From assembly GCA_017381715.1 (NCBI GenBank), contig JAFOBR010000067.1:1-55533 (forward strand): a stretch of DNA of 55,533 nucleotides, read 5' to 3'. Positions within the stretch are counted from its first letter, which is position 1, and the number at the start of each line of letters is the position of its first letter. Origin of the DNA: Clostridia bacterium (GTDB lineage: Bacteria; Bacillota; Clostridia; Oscillospirales; CAG-382). Positions 27,975 to 36,179 of the stretch are shown piece after piece. Made by a program: the position numbers and the translations under genes. A model generated the notes under the pieces. The model worked only from the letters and a program-made list of their open reading frames with translations. It did not search any database and had not been told where the DNA came from.

Positions 27975-30959
27975 ATGCTTGAACTAAAAAGTATTAAAAA
28001 AGAATACTCCGCAGGCGATACTAAGGTCTTTGCCTTAAGAGGTGTGGATCTTCAGTTCCGCGATTGCGAATTCGTTTCCATACTCGGACCTTCGGGATGC
28101 GGTAAGACAACCATGCTGAACATTATCGGCGGCCTGGACCGTTATTCCTCGGGTGATCTGTTTATTAACGGTAAGAGTACAAAGGATTTCAACGCCCGTG
28201 ATTGGGATACATACCGTAATCATTCTATCGGCTTTGTTTTCCAGAGTTACAACCTTATCCCTCACCAGAGCGTACTTCAAAACGTAGAACTTGCGTTATC
28301 TCTTTCCGGCGTTTCCAAGCGTGAACGCCGCAGAAGAGCAAAGGAAGCTTTGGAAAAGGTAGGTCTTGCAGACCATATCAAAAAGAAACCGGGTGAAATG
28401 TCCGGCGGTCAGATGCAGCGTGTTGCTATTGCCCGTGCAATCGTAAATAATCCCGATATTATCCTTGCGGATGAACCTACCGGTGCTTTGGATACCGAAA
28501 CCAGCGTTCAGGTTATGGACATTCTGAAAGAAATTGCAAGAGACCGTCTTGTAATTATGGTTACCCATAACCCCGAGCTTGCTGAAACCTATTCAACCCG
28601 TATCATCAGAATGGTAGACGGTACCATTCTTGGAGATACCGCACCTCTTACCGAGGCTGAAATTGATAGAGAGCGCGCTAAGGAAAAGGAAATGGCTAAA
28701 AAGAAAATTAAAATGCCCTCTCTTTCCTTTGCTACATCTTTTGTGCTTTCCCTTAAAAACCTTATCAGCAAAAAAGGACGTACTATGCTTACCTCGTTTG
28801 CAGGTAGTATAGGTATTATAGGTATTGCGCTTATATATGCTGTTTCCAACGGTATGACAGCGTATATAGACACCGTGCAGGAAGAAACCTTGTCATCTTA
28901 TCCTCTTACCATTCAAGCACAGCATCTGGATATGAGTACTCTGCTTACCACCTTTATGGGTCAGGCGGAATCTATAGAAGAACACGATAAAGACGCAGTT
29001 TACCAAAAGGCAATGCTTGCTGCTTTAATAAATGCCGTTAATAACACCGAAGCCACCGAAAATGATCTTAAAGCCTTTAAAGAACATATAGAAAATGAGA
29101 TGTCCGATGCTTCAGAAAACGAAAAACTTAAAGAAGCGCTTAACGGAGTTCAGTATACCTATAATCTCAACCTTTTGGTTTATACCAAAGACGAAACAGG
29201 AAAGATCATCGAGTCTGATACCCAAAAGCTTTTGGGCGAGCTTTTGCTTGAAAACTTCGGTATGGATATGTCCAATATGATGGGCGGCGGTATGTTTGGC
29301 GGTGCGTCGATTTCGTCTTCCAATACTATGTGGCAGGAGATGCTTCCCGGCGAAAAAGGTAAGCTCGTAAGCGAGCTTGTGGAAAAGCAATACGAGCTTG
29401 CGTACGGCACCTGGCCTACTGAATATAACGAGATAGTTCTGGTGCTTGACGAAAATAACGAGCTTGACGATATGACACTTTATGCCCTTGGTCTTCTTAG
29501 TAAAGAGGATATGGAGGCTGTATTTGATGCCGTTAAAAACGGTACCGAGCTTGAACTTCCCAACAACAGCTGGACCTATGAAGAAATATGCGATATGGAA
29601 TTCCGCACCGTGCTTAATTCCTCTTGCTATACTATTGATAAAGACACAGGTCTGTATATAGACCTCAGAGATACCGATGCAGGTATGCGTTATCTTTACG
29701 ATAACGGAATTTCCTTGAAGGTATCCGGTATCGTACGTCCCAACGAAGATTCCGTTTCCTCTATGCTTACCGGCGCTATCTGCTATACCAGCAAGCTTAC
29801 AGAGCATATTATAGAGCAGGGCGTTAAATCCGAAGCTGTTCAAAACCAGATCAAAACACCGGACATTGATATTTTCACAGGTCTTCCCTTTAAGGATTCT
29901 TCCGCAGATATTTCTCCCGAGAAAAAGGAAGCGGCGTTCCGTGCCCATATCGAATCACTTGATGAAGCAGGAAAAGCAAAGGCATATATCACCATTATGT
30001 CTATCCCTTCCGATACGGAAATCGCTCTTACGGTTAACACCATGCTTGAATCCATGACAATGGAAGAAATGCGCGAAAATCTTATAAAAGGTCTTGCACA
30101 GCAGATGGGTATGAGTGAAGACGGCGTTGCGGACTATATTGACGTAATGAGCGATGAAGAGATAAGAGAGATATTCTACTCTTTGCTGGCAGAACAGTTT
30201 ACCGCTCAATATGCCGCAAAAGTTCAGGCGCAGCTTGCAGGTATGGAAGCTTCCCAGCTTGCCGCTATGCTCGATGCTGCTATGCTTTCTTACACTACCG
30301 AACAGTGCGCAGATTATTACGAAGCGGTGCTTGAGTTTTCACAGTCCAATTACGAAGCAAATCTTCATAGACTGGGTTACGTTGATATAGAAACTCCTTC
30401 TTCCATAAATCTCTTTGCGTCTTCTTTTGAAAACAAGGATATTATTGAAGAAGCAATAGCGGAATACAACAATTCTGTTGACGAGCTTAAACGTATCGCA
30501 TATACCGATTACGTTGGACTTATGATGTCCTCCATAACCACCATTATCAACGCAATTACCTATGTTCTTATCGCTTTTGTTGCGGTTTCCCTTATTGTAT
30601 CTTCTATAATGATCGGTGTTATCACCCTTATTTCCGTTCAGGAGCGTACAAAAGAGATCGGTATTCTCCGCGCTTTGGGCGCATCAAAGCGTAATATTTC
30701 CACTATGTTTAATGCAGAAACAGTTATTATCGGTCTTGCATCCGGTTTGGTAGGCGTAATTGTTACCTACTTGCTTTGCATACCCATTAATATGATCCTG
30801 CATCATCTTACCGGTATCGGCAATCTCAGTGCGGCACTTCCCATACTTGCCGCTGTAATTCTGGTTGCTATCAGCGTTGTTTTAACAATGTTCTCCGGTA
30901 TTATTCCCGCAATAAGTGCCGCAAGAAAAGACCCCGTTGTCGCTCTGCGCACAGAATAA
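27975..30959 (+). CDS. ABC transporter, ATPase fused to FtsX/MacB-type permease
   Basis: A 994-residue fusion. The N-terminal ATPase has Walker A GPSGCGKTT (38-46), signature MSGGQMQRVAIARA and Walker B DIILADEPTGALD, the LolD/MacB type. A membrane helix near 275-295 (GSIGIIGIALIYAVSNGM) leads into an about 550-residue outside domain, then three C-terminal helices with the FtsX-family ISVQERTKEIGILRALGA loop. MacB-type proteins use mechanotransmission rather than membrane transport of their substrate; here the extracellular domain is unusually large. Start ATG at 27975 with AGGAGG five bases upstream. Substrate unknown; export of peptides or lipoproteins, or antimicrobial resistance, are possible. 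Confidence 0.9.
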   Translation: MLELKSIKKEYSAGDTKVFALRGVDLQFRDCEFVSILGPSGCGKTTMLNIIGGLDRYSSGDLFINGKSTKDFNARDWDTYRNHSIGFVFQSYNLIPHQSVLQNVELALSLSGVSKRERRRRAKEALEKVGLADHIKKKPGEMSGGQMQRVAIARAIVNNPDIILADEPTGALDTETSVQVMDILKEIARDRLVIMVTHNPELAETYSTRIIRMVDGTILGDTAPLTEAEIDRERAKEKEMAKKKIKMPSLSFATSFVLSLKNLISKKGRTMLTSFAGSIGIIGIALIYAVSNGMTAYIDTVQEETLSSYPLTIQAQHLDMSTLLTTFMGQAESIEEHDKDAVYQKAMLAALINAVNNTEATENDLKAFKEHIENEMSDASENEKLKEALNGVQYTYNLNLLVYTKDETGKIIESDTQKLLGELLLENFGMDMSNMMGGGMFGGASISSSNTMWQEMLPGEKGKLVSELVEKQYELAYGTWPTEYNEIVLVLDENNELDDMTLYALGLLSKEDMEAVFDAVKNGTELELPNNSWTYEEICDMEFRTVLNSSCYTIDKDTGLYIDLRDTDAGMRYLYDNGISLKVSGIVRPNEDSVSSMLTGAICYTSKLTEHIIEQGVKSEAVQNQIKTPDIDIFTGLPFKDSSADISPEKKEAAFRAHIESLDEAGKAKAYITIMSIPSDTEIALTVNTMLESMTMEEMRENLIKGLAQQMGMSEDGVADYIDVMSDEEIREIFYSLLAEQFTAQYAAKVQAQLAGMEASQLAAMLDAAMLSYTTEQCADYYEAVLEFSQSNYEANLHRLGYVDIETPSSINLFASSFENKDIIEEAIAEYNNSVDELKRIAYTDYVGLMMSSITTIINAITYVLIAFVAVSLIVSSIMIGVITLISVQERTKEIGILRALGASKRNISTMFNAETVIIGLASGLVGVIVTYLLCIPINMILHHLTGIGNLSAALPILAAVILVAISVVLTMFSGIIPAISAARKDPVVALRTE

Positions 30960-30972
30960 AAACTAAACTTCA

Positions 30973-30998
30973 AAGGGACTCTTTACATAGAGTCCCTT
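30973..30998 (+). terminator. hairpin after ABC gene, terminator-like
   Basis: AAGGGACTCT (30973-30982) pairs with AGAGTCCCTT (30989-30998). The T-rich tract after it is interrupted (GACATTTATTTT), and the right arm merges into the -35 of the next promoter. Confidence 0.65.
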
Positions 30999-31025
30999 GA
31001 CATTTATTTTGCATAGATATATAAT
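30997..31025 (+). promoter_or_regulatory. sigma-A promoter of the HAD-CARF-luxS operon
   Basis: TTGACA (30997-31002), a 17-base spacer, and TATAAT (31020-31025), a perfect consensus. The -35 overlaps the end of the preceding hairpin. The first codon follows 20 bases later. Confidence 0.85.
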
Positions 31026-31045
31026 TTTAGAGTACAGGTGAAAAT

Positions 31046-31804
31046 ATGAAATATAAGACAATAATTACAGATCTTGACAGAACTTTGCTTCGTACGGACA
31101 AAAGCATATCTGAGCGTACTCTGGCAGTAATGGGCAGATGTAAAGAAGAAGGTATTTTGTTGGTTGCTGCTACGGCAAGACCTTTCAGAAGTGTTGTTGA
31201 ATATAATAATCTTATCGGTTTTGATGCCTTGGTGTGCCTTAACGGTGCATACATTGCTTATAAGGATAAGATTATTGAGCGCTGCATTGACAAATCGGAA
31301 GGTGAAGAATTTTTGAGTAAGCTTTGTTCTGAATCTTCTCCCGTAATTTCTGTTGAATGCGGCGGTGTTTTGTATGCAAACACTGTGTTCGAGGAATGGG
31401 AATCCGTTTACTGGGATAAATTTCCCGCTTTACCGGAAGGACCTATACACAAAATTTTGATTACTTACAGCGAAAATGAAGAAATGCTGGTAAAGCGTTA
31501 TCTGCCCAAATCTTTGTACTATACCGTTGCAAACGGTCAGCTTTTGCAGATAATGAGTAAAGATGCCGCGAAAATGAAAGGTATTTCCACTTTACTGGAA
31601 ACTGTCGGTATTTCTGTGTCTGATTCCGTTTATTTCGGTGATGATAATGACGATATTGAGCCTATCCTTCAATGCGGATTGGGTATTGCCGTTGCAAACG
31701 GTATAGACAGAGTAAAAGCGTGTGCCGATATTGTTACCGAATCCAATGATTACGATGGCGTGGCAATAATTCTGGAAAAGCTTCTTTTAGGTGATATAAA
31801 ATGA
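31046..31804 (+). CDS. HAD-superfamily (Cof-like, IIB) phosphatase
   Basis: A 252-residue hydrolase. Motif I is TDLDRTLL with D9 and D11, motif II is in AATARPF, and the Mg-binding motif is FGDDNDDIEPI. A C2-type cap lies between. Cof-like enzymes dephosphorylate sugar phosphates, nucleotides or flavin precursors; the true substrate cannot be read from sequence. Its end overlaps the next gene by four bases (ATGA), linking it to the CARF-DUF1887 protein. Confidence 0.85.
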   Translation: MKYKTIITDLDRTLLRTDKSISERTLAVMGRCKEEGILLVAATARPFRSVVEYNNLIGFDALVCLNGAYIAYKDKIIERCIDKSEGEEFLSKLCSESSPVISVECGGVLYANTVFEEWESVYWDKFPALPEGPIHKILITYSENEEMLVKRYLPKSLYYTVANGQLLQIMSKDAAKMKGISTLLETVGISVSDSVYFGDDNDDIEPILQCGLGIAVANGIDRVKACADIVTESNDYDGVAIILEKLLLGDIK

Positions 31805-32898
31805 CATTTATCGAATTTTTTGATAAAACATGTGTGGAGAATATTTGTGCTTGCCTTTCTGCGATACCTGAACGGGTTATATTTTTTGGGGATAAGAAAA
31901 AAGAGCTTGAGGCCCACGCAACCCGTTATGAAAAGCTGTTTGCGGAAAGGGGACTAACTGTTGATTTTATCTGCAAAAGCGTAAACAGAAATAACCTTAA
32001 AAGCATTGTTGCCTTGCTTTCCGATATAGTGGAAAAATATGGCGATTGCGCTTTTGGTCTTACGGGCGGCGACGGTCTTTTCCTCACTGCCGCAGGCATT
32101 GTTTACGAGCGGTATAAGGATAAAAAGCTACAGCTTCACAGATATAATATTCATAACAACAAAATATACGATTGCGATAACGACGGTAACGTGCTTTCTG
32201 TAAATGAAAATTCCCGTCTTTCCGTTAAAGAAAACGTGCGTATCTACGGCGGTGATGTTATTGAGGGAAAAAGCTTTGAAGCAGAGAATGTATCTGATAT
32301 TCTCGGTGTCTGGGATATTTGCAGAAAAAACGTAAAGGCGTGGAATTCCGCTGTGAATAACCTTAAAACGGACAGCGGTATTTGCAAAGAACTTGTAAAA
32401 AGAGAACTTATCTCCTTCGACGGCGAAAAGATACTTTATAAAAACGAAACGGTAAAACACTGTCTTTCCAAAGCGGGAATGGCGCTGGAGATGATCGTCT
32501 TTCTTGCGGCAAAGCAGGCTGTTGATACTCAAGGCAATTTTGTTTACAACGACTGTATGAATGGCGTTTGCATTGATTGGGACGGGGCCGACGAAAAGTT
32601 CGATACAAAAAACGAAATTGACGTTATGCTTATGAGAGGAATGATGCCCATATTCATCTCTTGCAAAAACGGCGCTGTTGAAACGGAAGAGCTGTATAAG
32701 CTCAATTCCGTCGCCCAGAGATTCGGAGGTGCATATTCCAAAAAGGTTTTGTTCTCCAATGCTCTTTCGGGAAAAGGAGAGTTTTCAAAATATTTCAGGC
32801 AACGTGCAAAGGATATGGAGATAAGACTTATTGAAAATATTCAATATATGTCTTACGAAGAAATTAAAAATACGGTTAAAAACCTTTGGATAAGTTAA
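31801..32898 (+). CDS. orphan CARF-DUF1887 (Card1/Can2-like) nuclease-family protein
   Basis: A 365-residue protein. The N-terminal half (about 1-140) has a Rossmann-like CARF pattern with LTGGDGLF at 87-94, where CRISPR-linked relatives usually have a TGGTK-type ligand loop. After a linker the C-terminal half carries a PD-(D/E)xK-type core: E230, NEIDV with D274, and ISCK with K289. The usual Glu two residues before the lysine is Ser287. In the known Card1/Can2 proteins the CARF domain binds cyclic oligoadenylate and activates DNA/RNA cleavage. Here no cas gene or CRISPR array is in the window, and the protein is coupled to a HAD phosphatase and luxS, so its ligand and activity are open. Confidence 0.75.
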   Translation: MTFIEFFDKTCVENICACLSAIPERVIFFGDKKKELEAHATRYEKLFAERGLTVDFICKSVNRNNLKSIVALLSDIVEKYGDCAFGLTGGDGLFLTAAGIVYERYKDKKLQLHRYNIHNNKIYDCDNDGNVLSVNENSRLSVKENVRIYGGDVIEGKSFEAENVSDILGVWDICRKNVKAWNSAVNNLKTDSGICKELVKRELISFDGEKILYKNETVKHCLSKAGMALEMIVFLAAKQAVDTQGNFVYNDCMNGVCIDWDGADEKFDTKNEIDVMLMRGMMPIFISCKNGAVETEELYKLNSVAQRFGGAYSKKVLFSNALSGKGEFSKYFRQRAKDMEIRLIENIQYMSYEEIKNTVKNLWIS

Positions 32899-32908
32899 AG
32901 GAGTAATT

Positions 32909-33379
32909 ATGGAACGAATTGCAAGCTTTACAGTAGACCATCTTAACTTAATGCCGGGACTTTACGTTTCCCGCAGGGATAAAAGGGGAGATGTGGTTAT
33001 AACCACTTTCGATATGCGTATGACCGCACCTAACAGAGAACCGGTTATGGATATTCCCGCCCTTCATACTATCGAGCACCTTGGCGCTACTTATTTAAGA
33101 AATTCAAAATACAAAGAAGATATAGTTTATTTCGGACCCATGGGGTGCAGAACGGGTTGTTATATTCTCATGTTCGGCGATCTTACTTCCGAGGACATCG
33201 TTGATATGGTGCTGGATATGTGCGATTTTATTATTTCCTTTGAAGGTGATATCCCCGGTGCCGCTCCCGAACAATGCGGAAACTACAGTGAACAAAATCT
33301 TAATATGGCAAAATACTATATAAACAAGTATAAAAAACAGCTTTCGGAAAACAGATCTTTTGAGTACACTATGCTGTAA
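32909..33379 (+). CDS. luxS: S-ribosylhomocysteine lyase
   Basis: Cleaves S-ribosylhomocysteine to homocysteine and DPD, the AI-2 precursor. The metal ligands H53, H57 (HTIEH) and C123 (PEQCGNY), the catalytic C80 (GPMGCRTG) and E56 are all present. The length of 156 residues is typical. It has an AAAGGAG site and follows the CARF-DUF1887 gene by ten bases, so it is in the same transcript. Terminated by a strong hairpin. Confidence 0.97.
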   Translation: MERIASFTVDHLNLMPGLYVSRRDKRGDVVITTFDMRMTAPNREPVMDIPALHTIEHLGATYLRNSKYKEDIVYFGPMGCRTGCYILMFGDLTSEDIVDMVLDMCDFIISFEGDIPGAAPEQCGNYSEQNLNMAKYYINKYKKQLSENRSFEYTML

Positions 33380-33392
33380 TATACGTTAATGG

Positions 33393-33422
33393 TACGCCTT
33401 GTTAATTCAAGGCGTATTTTTA
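33393..33422 (+). terminator. terminator after luxS
   Basis: TACGCCTTG (33393-33401) pairs with CAAGGCGTA (33408-33416), followed by TTTTTAT. Confidence 0.9.
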
Positions 33423-33435
33423 TATGTACTTTTTG

Positions 33436-33464
33436 TTGAAAAACAGAGAAAAACGTGGTATACT
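33436..33464 (+). promoter_or_regulatory. sigma-A promoter
   Basis: TTGAAA (33436-33441), a 17-base spacer, and TATACT (33459-33464), 31 bases before the YwaF-like gene. Confidence 0.75.
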
Positions 33465-33494
33465 TTATAGTATCAAGTTTAAGGGGATGTTTGT

Positions 33495-34289
33495 ATGGAC
33501 AGTCTTTCTGATATTATAGAACGGTTTATAAATTTTACCGCTTGGGAAATGACAAAACCCAAAGCATACGGACCTTTTCATCTGATCTTCACCTTTGTGG
33601 GTTTGGCTGTTCTTATATTTCTGGCGTGGAAGCTGAGGAATATCGGGGAGAGGGGAAACAAGATACTTCTTATAAGTGTCAGCGTTTTCCTTATGGTTAC
33701 CGAGCTTTATAAACAGCTTTTTTATTACTACCATATGGAGGACCATAAATATAATTTCGGTATTTTCCCGTTCCAACTATGCAGCGTTCCAATGTACTTG
33801 TGTCTTATCGCCGCGCTGATAAAACCCGGAAAGATGCAAAACGGTATGTATGGGTTTATGACAACCTTCAACCTTTTGGGTGGAATTATGGCTTTTATTG
33901 AGCCTTCCGGTATTGTTCATGAGCATTTAACCTTGACTATACACGCATTTTTATGGCATCTCTCGCTCATTTTTATTGGCGCATATCTGCTTATGTCCGG
34001 CAGGTACGCCAAGACCATCAAGAATTATTTGGGTGCTGTTGCAACCTTTGTGTCTTTGTGTGCTTTGGCTTTTATTATAAATGTTTCCCTTTGGAAGGTT
34101 TCCGGAGGGGATATAAATATGTTTTTCGTCGGTCCCAGAAATTCTTCGCTTATAGTTTTTAAACAAATTTCCGAAATGTTCGGATGGTATGTAAGTACGT
34201 TGCTTTATATACCTACGGTATGTCTGGGTGCATATCTGATTTTCCTCCCCGCACATTTGCGGTATAAGAAAAAACAAAAAAGTCTTTAA
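33495..34289 (+). CDS. YwaF/TMEM164-like integral membrane protein
   Basis: A 264-residue polytopic protein with about seven hydrophobic segments. The FPFQLCSVPMYLCL, FNLLGGIMAFIEPSG and HAFLWHLSLI stretches, with conserved histidines inside membrane helices, match the YwaF (TIGR02206) / TMEM164 family. Human TMEM164 is an acyltransferase for ether lipids; the bacterial role is unknown. It has its own promoter and AAGGGG ribosome site. The GH13 gene follows after 65 bases without a clear terminator. Confidence 0.8.
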   Translation: MDSLSDIIERFINFTAWEMTKPKAYGPFHLIFTFVGLAVLIFLAWKLRNIGERGNKILLISVSVFLMVTELYKQLFYYYHMEDHKYNFGIFPFQLCSVPMYLCLIAALIKPGKMQNGMYGFMTTFNLLGGIMAFIEPSGIVHEHLTLTIHAFLWHLSLIFIGAYLLMSGRYAKTIKNYLGAVATFVSLCALAFIINVSLWKVSGGDINMFFVGPRNSSLIVFKQISEMFGWYVSTLLYIPTVCLGAYLIFLPAHLRYKKKQKSL

Positions 34290-34354
34290 CGCATAATTCT
34301 TTTAGAGCATTTAATAATATTCTATGTAAATATCTAGAAAAATCGGAGTTAATT

Positions 34355-35947
34355 ATGGATAAAAAACAGGAAGGGTTTCTTGATCTTGTAATATACCAAA
34401 TATATCCTCGCAGCTTTATGGATAGCAACAATGACGGTATCGGCGATATTCGCGGTATCATTTCCAAGCTGGATTATATTTGCGAACTCGGTGCAAACGC
34501 TATATGGCTTTGCCCTTGCTATAAGAGTCCCAATAAGGATAACGGATATGACGTTGCTGATTACCGTGAAATAATGGATGAATTTGGCACCATGGACGAT
34601 ATGCGTGAGCTTATCCGTGAAATGCATTCCCGCGGTATGAAGCTTATTATGGATCTTGTACCCAATCATACTTCGGATCAGCATAAGTGGTTTGTGGAAT
34701 CCAAAAAGTCCAAAGACAACCCTTACAGCGATTATTACTATTGGTTTGATAAGCCTATAAACGATTGGCGCGCGAGCTTTGGCGGTTCTGTTTGGGAATA
34801 CGTGCCCGAAAGAAACCAGTACTATCTCCATTCATATACGATCGGTCAGCCCGACCTTAACTGGGATAATCCCAAGGTGGTAAAAGAAATGCAGGACGTT
34901 GTGGATTTCTGGGTGGATTTGGGAGCAGACGGCTTCAGAATAGATGTTATTGACCAGATATCCAAGGATTTTGAAAAAGGCAGAAACTGCTTTGGTCCCA
35001 ATTTGCATAAATATATAAATCTTCTTTTCGGCAGGGAAAAGACAGCCCATCTCTTTACCGTAGGCGAATGCTGGGCAAACGATATTGAAGAGATAAAGCG
35101 CCATATAGATGCAGACAGAAACGAGCTTTCCACTCTGTTCCAGTTTGACCATCTTGAAGCGGGCAGAAGCGAAAAATTCACACCTATGGAAGATTCCCTC
35201 TGCACTGTAAGAGATGTTCTTGTGAAATGGCAGACGCTTACCGGACAGCACGGCCTTCTTTACTCTCTGTTTACCGATAATCATGATAATCCGCCCTTTA
35301 TTTCCCGTGCGGGCAACGATAAAGAGCTTCGTTATGAATCCGCCACTTGTATCGCAACCATGTTCTATCTCCTTAAAGGAGTGCCCTTTATTTATCAGGG
35401 GCAGGAATTTGGTATCACATCCTCTTCCTATGATGATATGTCATGTTTTGATGATGTTGAAAGTTTTGATATGTTTAACCGTCTTGTAGAGCAGGGATAT
35501 TCCAAAGAAGATGCGGTTAAGAAGATAAATTTCGGCGGCAGAGATAATGCGCGCCGTCCCGTTCCCTGGTCAAACGGTGTTGGCGGCGGATTTTCAGAGG
35601 CAAAAACGTGGATACCTTTGTCCACCCGTGTGAAGGAAATTAACCTTGAAAACGATCTCGCTTCCGAAAAATCAATTTTTCGTTTTTATAAGGATTTACT
35701 TTCTCTCCGCAAGGGAAGTAAAGCATTTATAAACGGAGAATTTGCTGTTGTTTCCAAAAATGAGGATAAATATTTCGTGTTTACACGGATTCTTGATGAT
35801 GAAAAGTTTACGGTAGTATGTAATTTCGAATGTGTTTCGGATATCGACTGCACAAACTTCGGTACTCTTGTTCTTTCGAATTATAAGGACCGCTTTGGAA
35901 CCGAAAAACTTTTCCGCCCCTATGAAATAGCTGTTTATAAAGGATGA
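34355..35947 (+). CDS. GH13 alpha-glucosidase (oligo-1,6-glucosidase-like)
   Basis: A 530-residue cytoplasmic GH13 enzyme with no signal peptide. The starting YQIYPRSFMDSNNDGIGDIRG and DLVPNHTSDQHKWF are followed by the nucleophile D197 (GFRIDVI), acid/base E238 (VGECWA) and D311 (NHDN). The sequence resembles the oligo-1,6-glucosidase/alpha-glucosidase branch (GH13_31), which cleaves short alpha-glucans or isomalto-oligosaccharides from the non-reducing end. AATCGGAG precedes the ATG. No sugar transporter or regulator sits beside it. A 54-residue frame follows three bases later. Confidence 0.88.
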   Translation: MDKKQEGFLDLVIYQIYPRSFMDSNNDGIGDIRGIISKLDYICELGANAIWLCPCYKSPNKDNGYDVADYREIMDEFGTMDDMRELIREMHSRGMKLIMDLVPNHTSDQHKWFVESKKSKDNPYSDYYYWFDKPINDWRASFGGSVWEYVPERNQYYLHSYTIGQPDLNWDNPKVVKEMQDVVDFWVDLGADGFRIDVIDQISKDFEKGRNCFGPNLHKYINLLFGREKTAHLFTVGECWANDIEEIKRHIDADRNELSTLFQFDHLEAGRSEKFTPMEDSLCTVRDVLVKWQTLTGQHGLLYSLFTDNHDNPPFISRAGNDKELRYESATCIATMFYLLKGVPFIYQGQEFGITSSSYDDMSCFDDVESFDMFNRLVEQGYSKEDAVKKINFGGRDNARRPVPWSNGVGGGFSEAKTWIPLSTRVKEINLENDLASEKSIFRFYKDLLSLRKGSKAFINGEFAVVSKNEDKYFVFTRILDDEKFTVVCNFECVSDIDCTNFGTLVLSNYKDRFGTEKLFRPYEIAVYKG

Positions 35948-35950
35948 ATT

Positions 35951-36115
35951 ATGGAACCGAAAGATTATACCTTAGTGCGTATAGAAGGCGAATACGCATA
36001 TCTCCGTCCCGATGACGGAACGGAAGAGGTTTTTATTGCCCTTGCGCTTTTGCCTATGGGTGCAGATATCGGCACAAGACTGCACTGCGAAATGTTTGAG
36101 TACTCTATTATTTGA
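35951..36115 (+). CDS. 54-residue protein, DUF3006-like pattern
   Basis: A short frame starting ATG at 35951, preceded by AAAGGATG and three bases after the GH13 stop. It begins MEPKDYTLVRIEGEYAYLRP and contains ALALLPMGADIGTRL. The pattern of a strand pair (VRIEGEYAYL), then LLP, then a GxRL turn is like small DUF3006-type beta-barrels. Codon use matches its neighbours and the reading frame is free of rare features, so it is probably real. Function unknown. Confidence 0.65.
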   Translation: MEPKDYTLVRIEGEYAYLRPDDGTEEVFIALALLPMGADIGTRLHCEMFEYSII

Positions 36116-36118
36116 CTA

Positions 36119-36147
36119 TTGATATTGATTTTTAATTGTGCTATACT
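36119..36147 (+). promoter_or_regulatory. sigma-A promoter of ddh
   Basis: TTGATA (36119-36124), a 17-base spacer, and TATACT (36142-36147), in the gap after the 54-residue gene. Confidence 0.65.
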
Positions 36148-36179
36148 TTTCCCATGTTTTTTGAAAGGTTGTTTTGAAT

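Noticed and set aside
27975-30959. Bacitracin- or lantibiotic-resistance (BceAB-type) transporter.
   Set aside because: The ATPase is fused to the permease, the membrane topology is MacB-like (one helix, large domain, three helices), and no BceRS-type sensor pair is adjacent.
31801-32898. CRISPR-Cas locus around the Card1-like protein.
   Set aside because: No repeat-spacer array, no cas gene and no Cas10-like protein were seen in the window.
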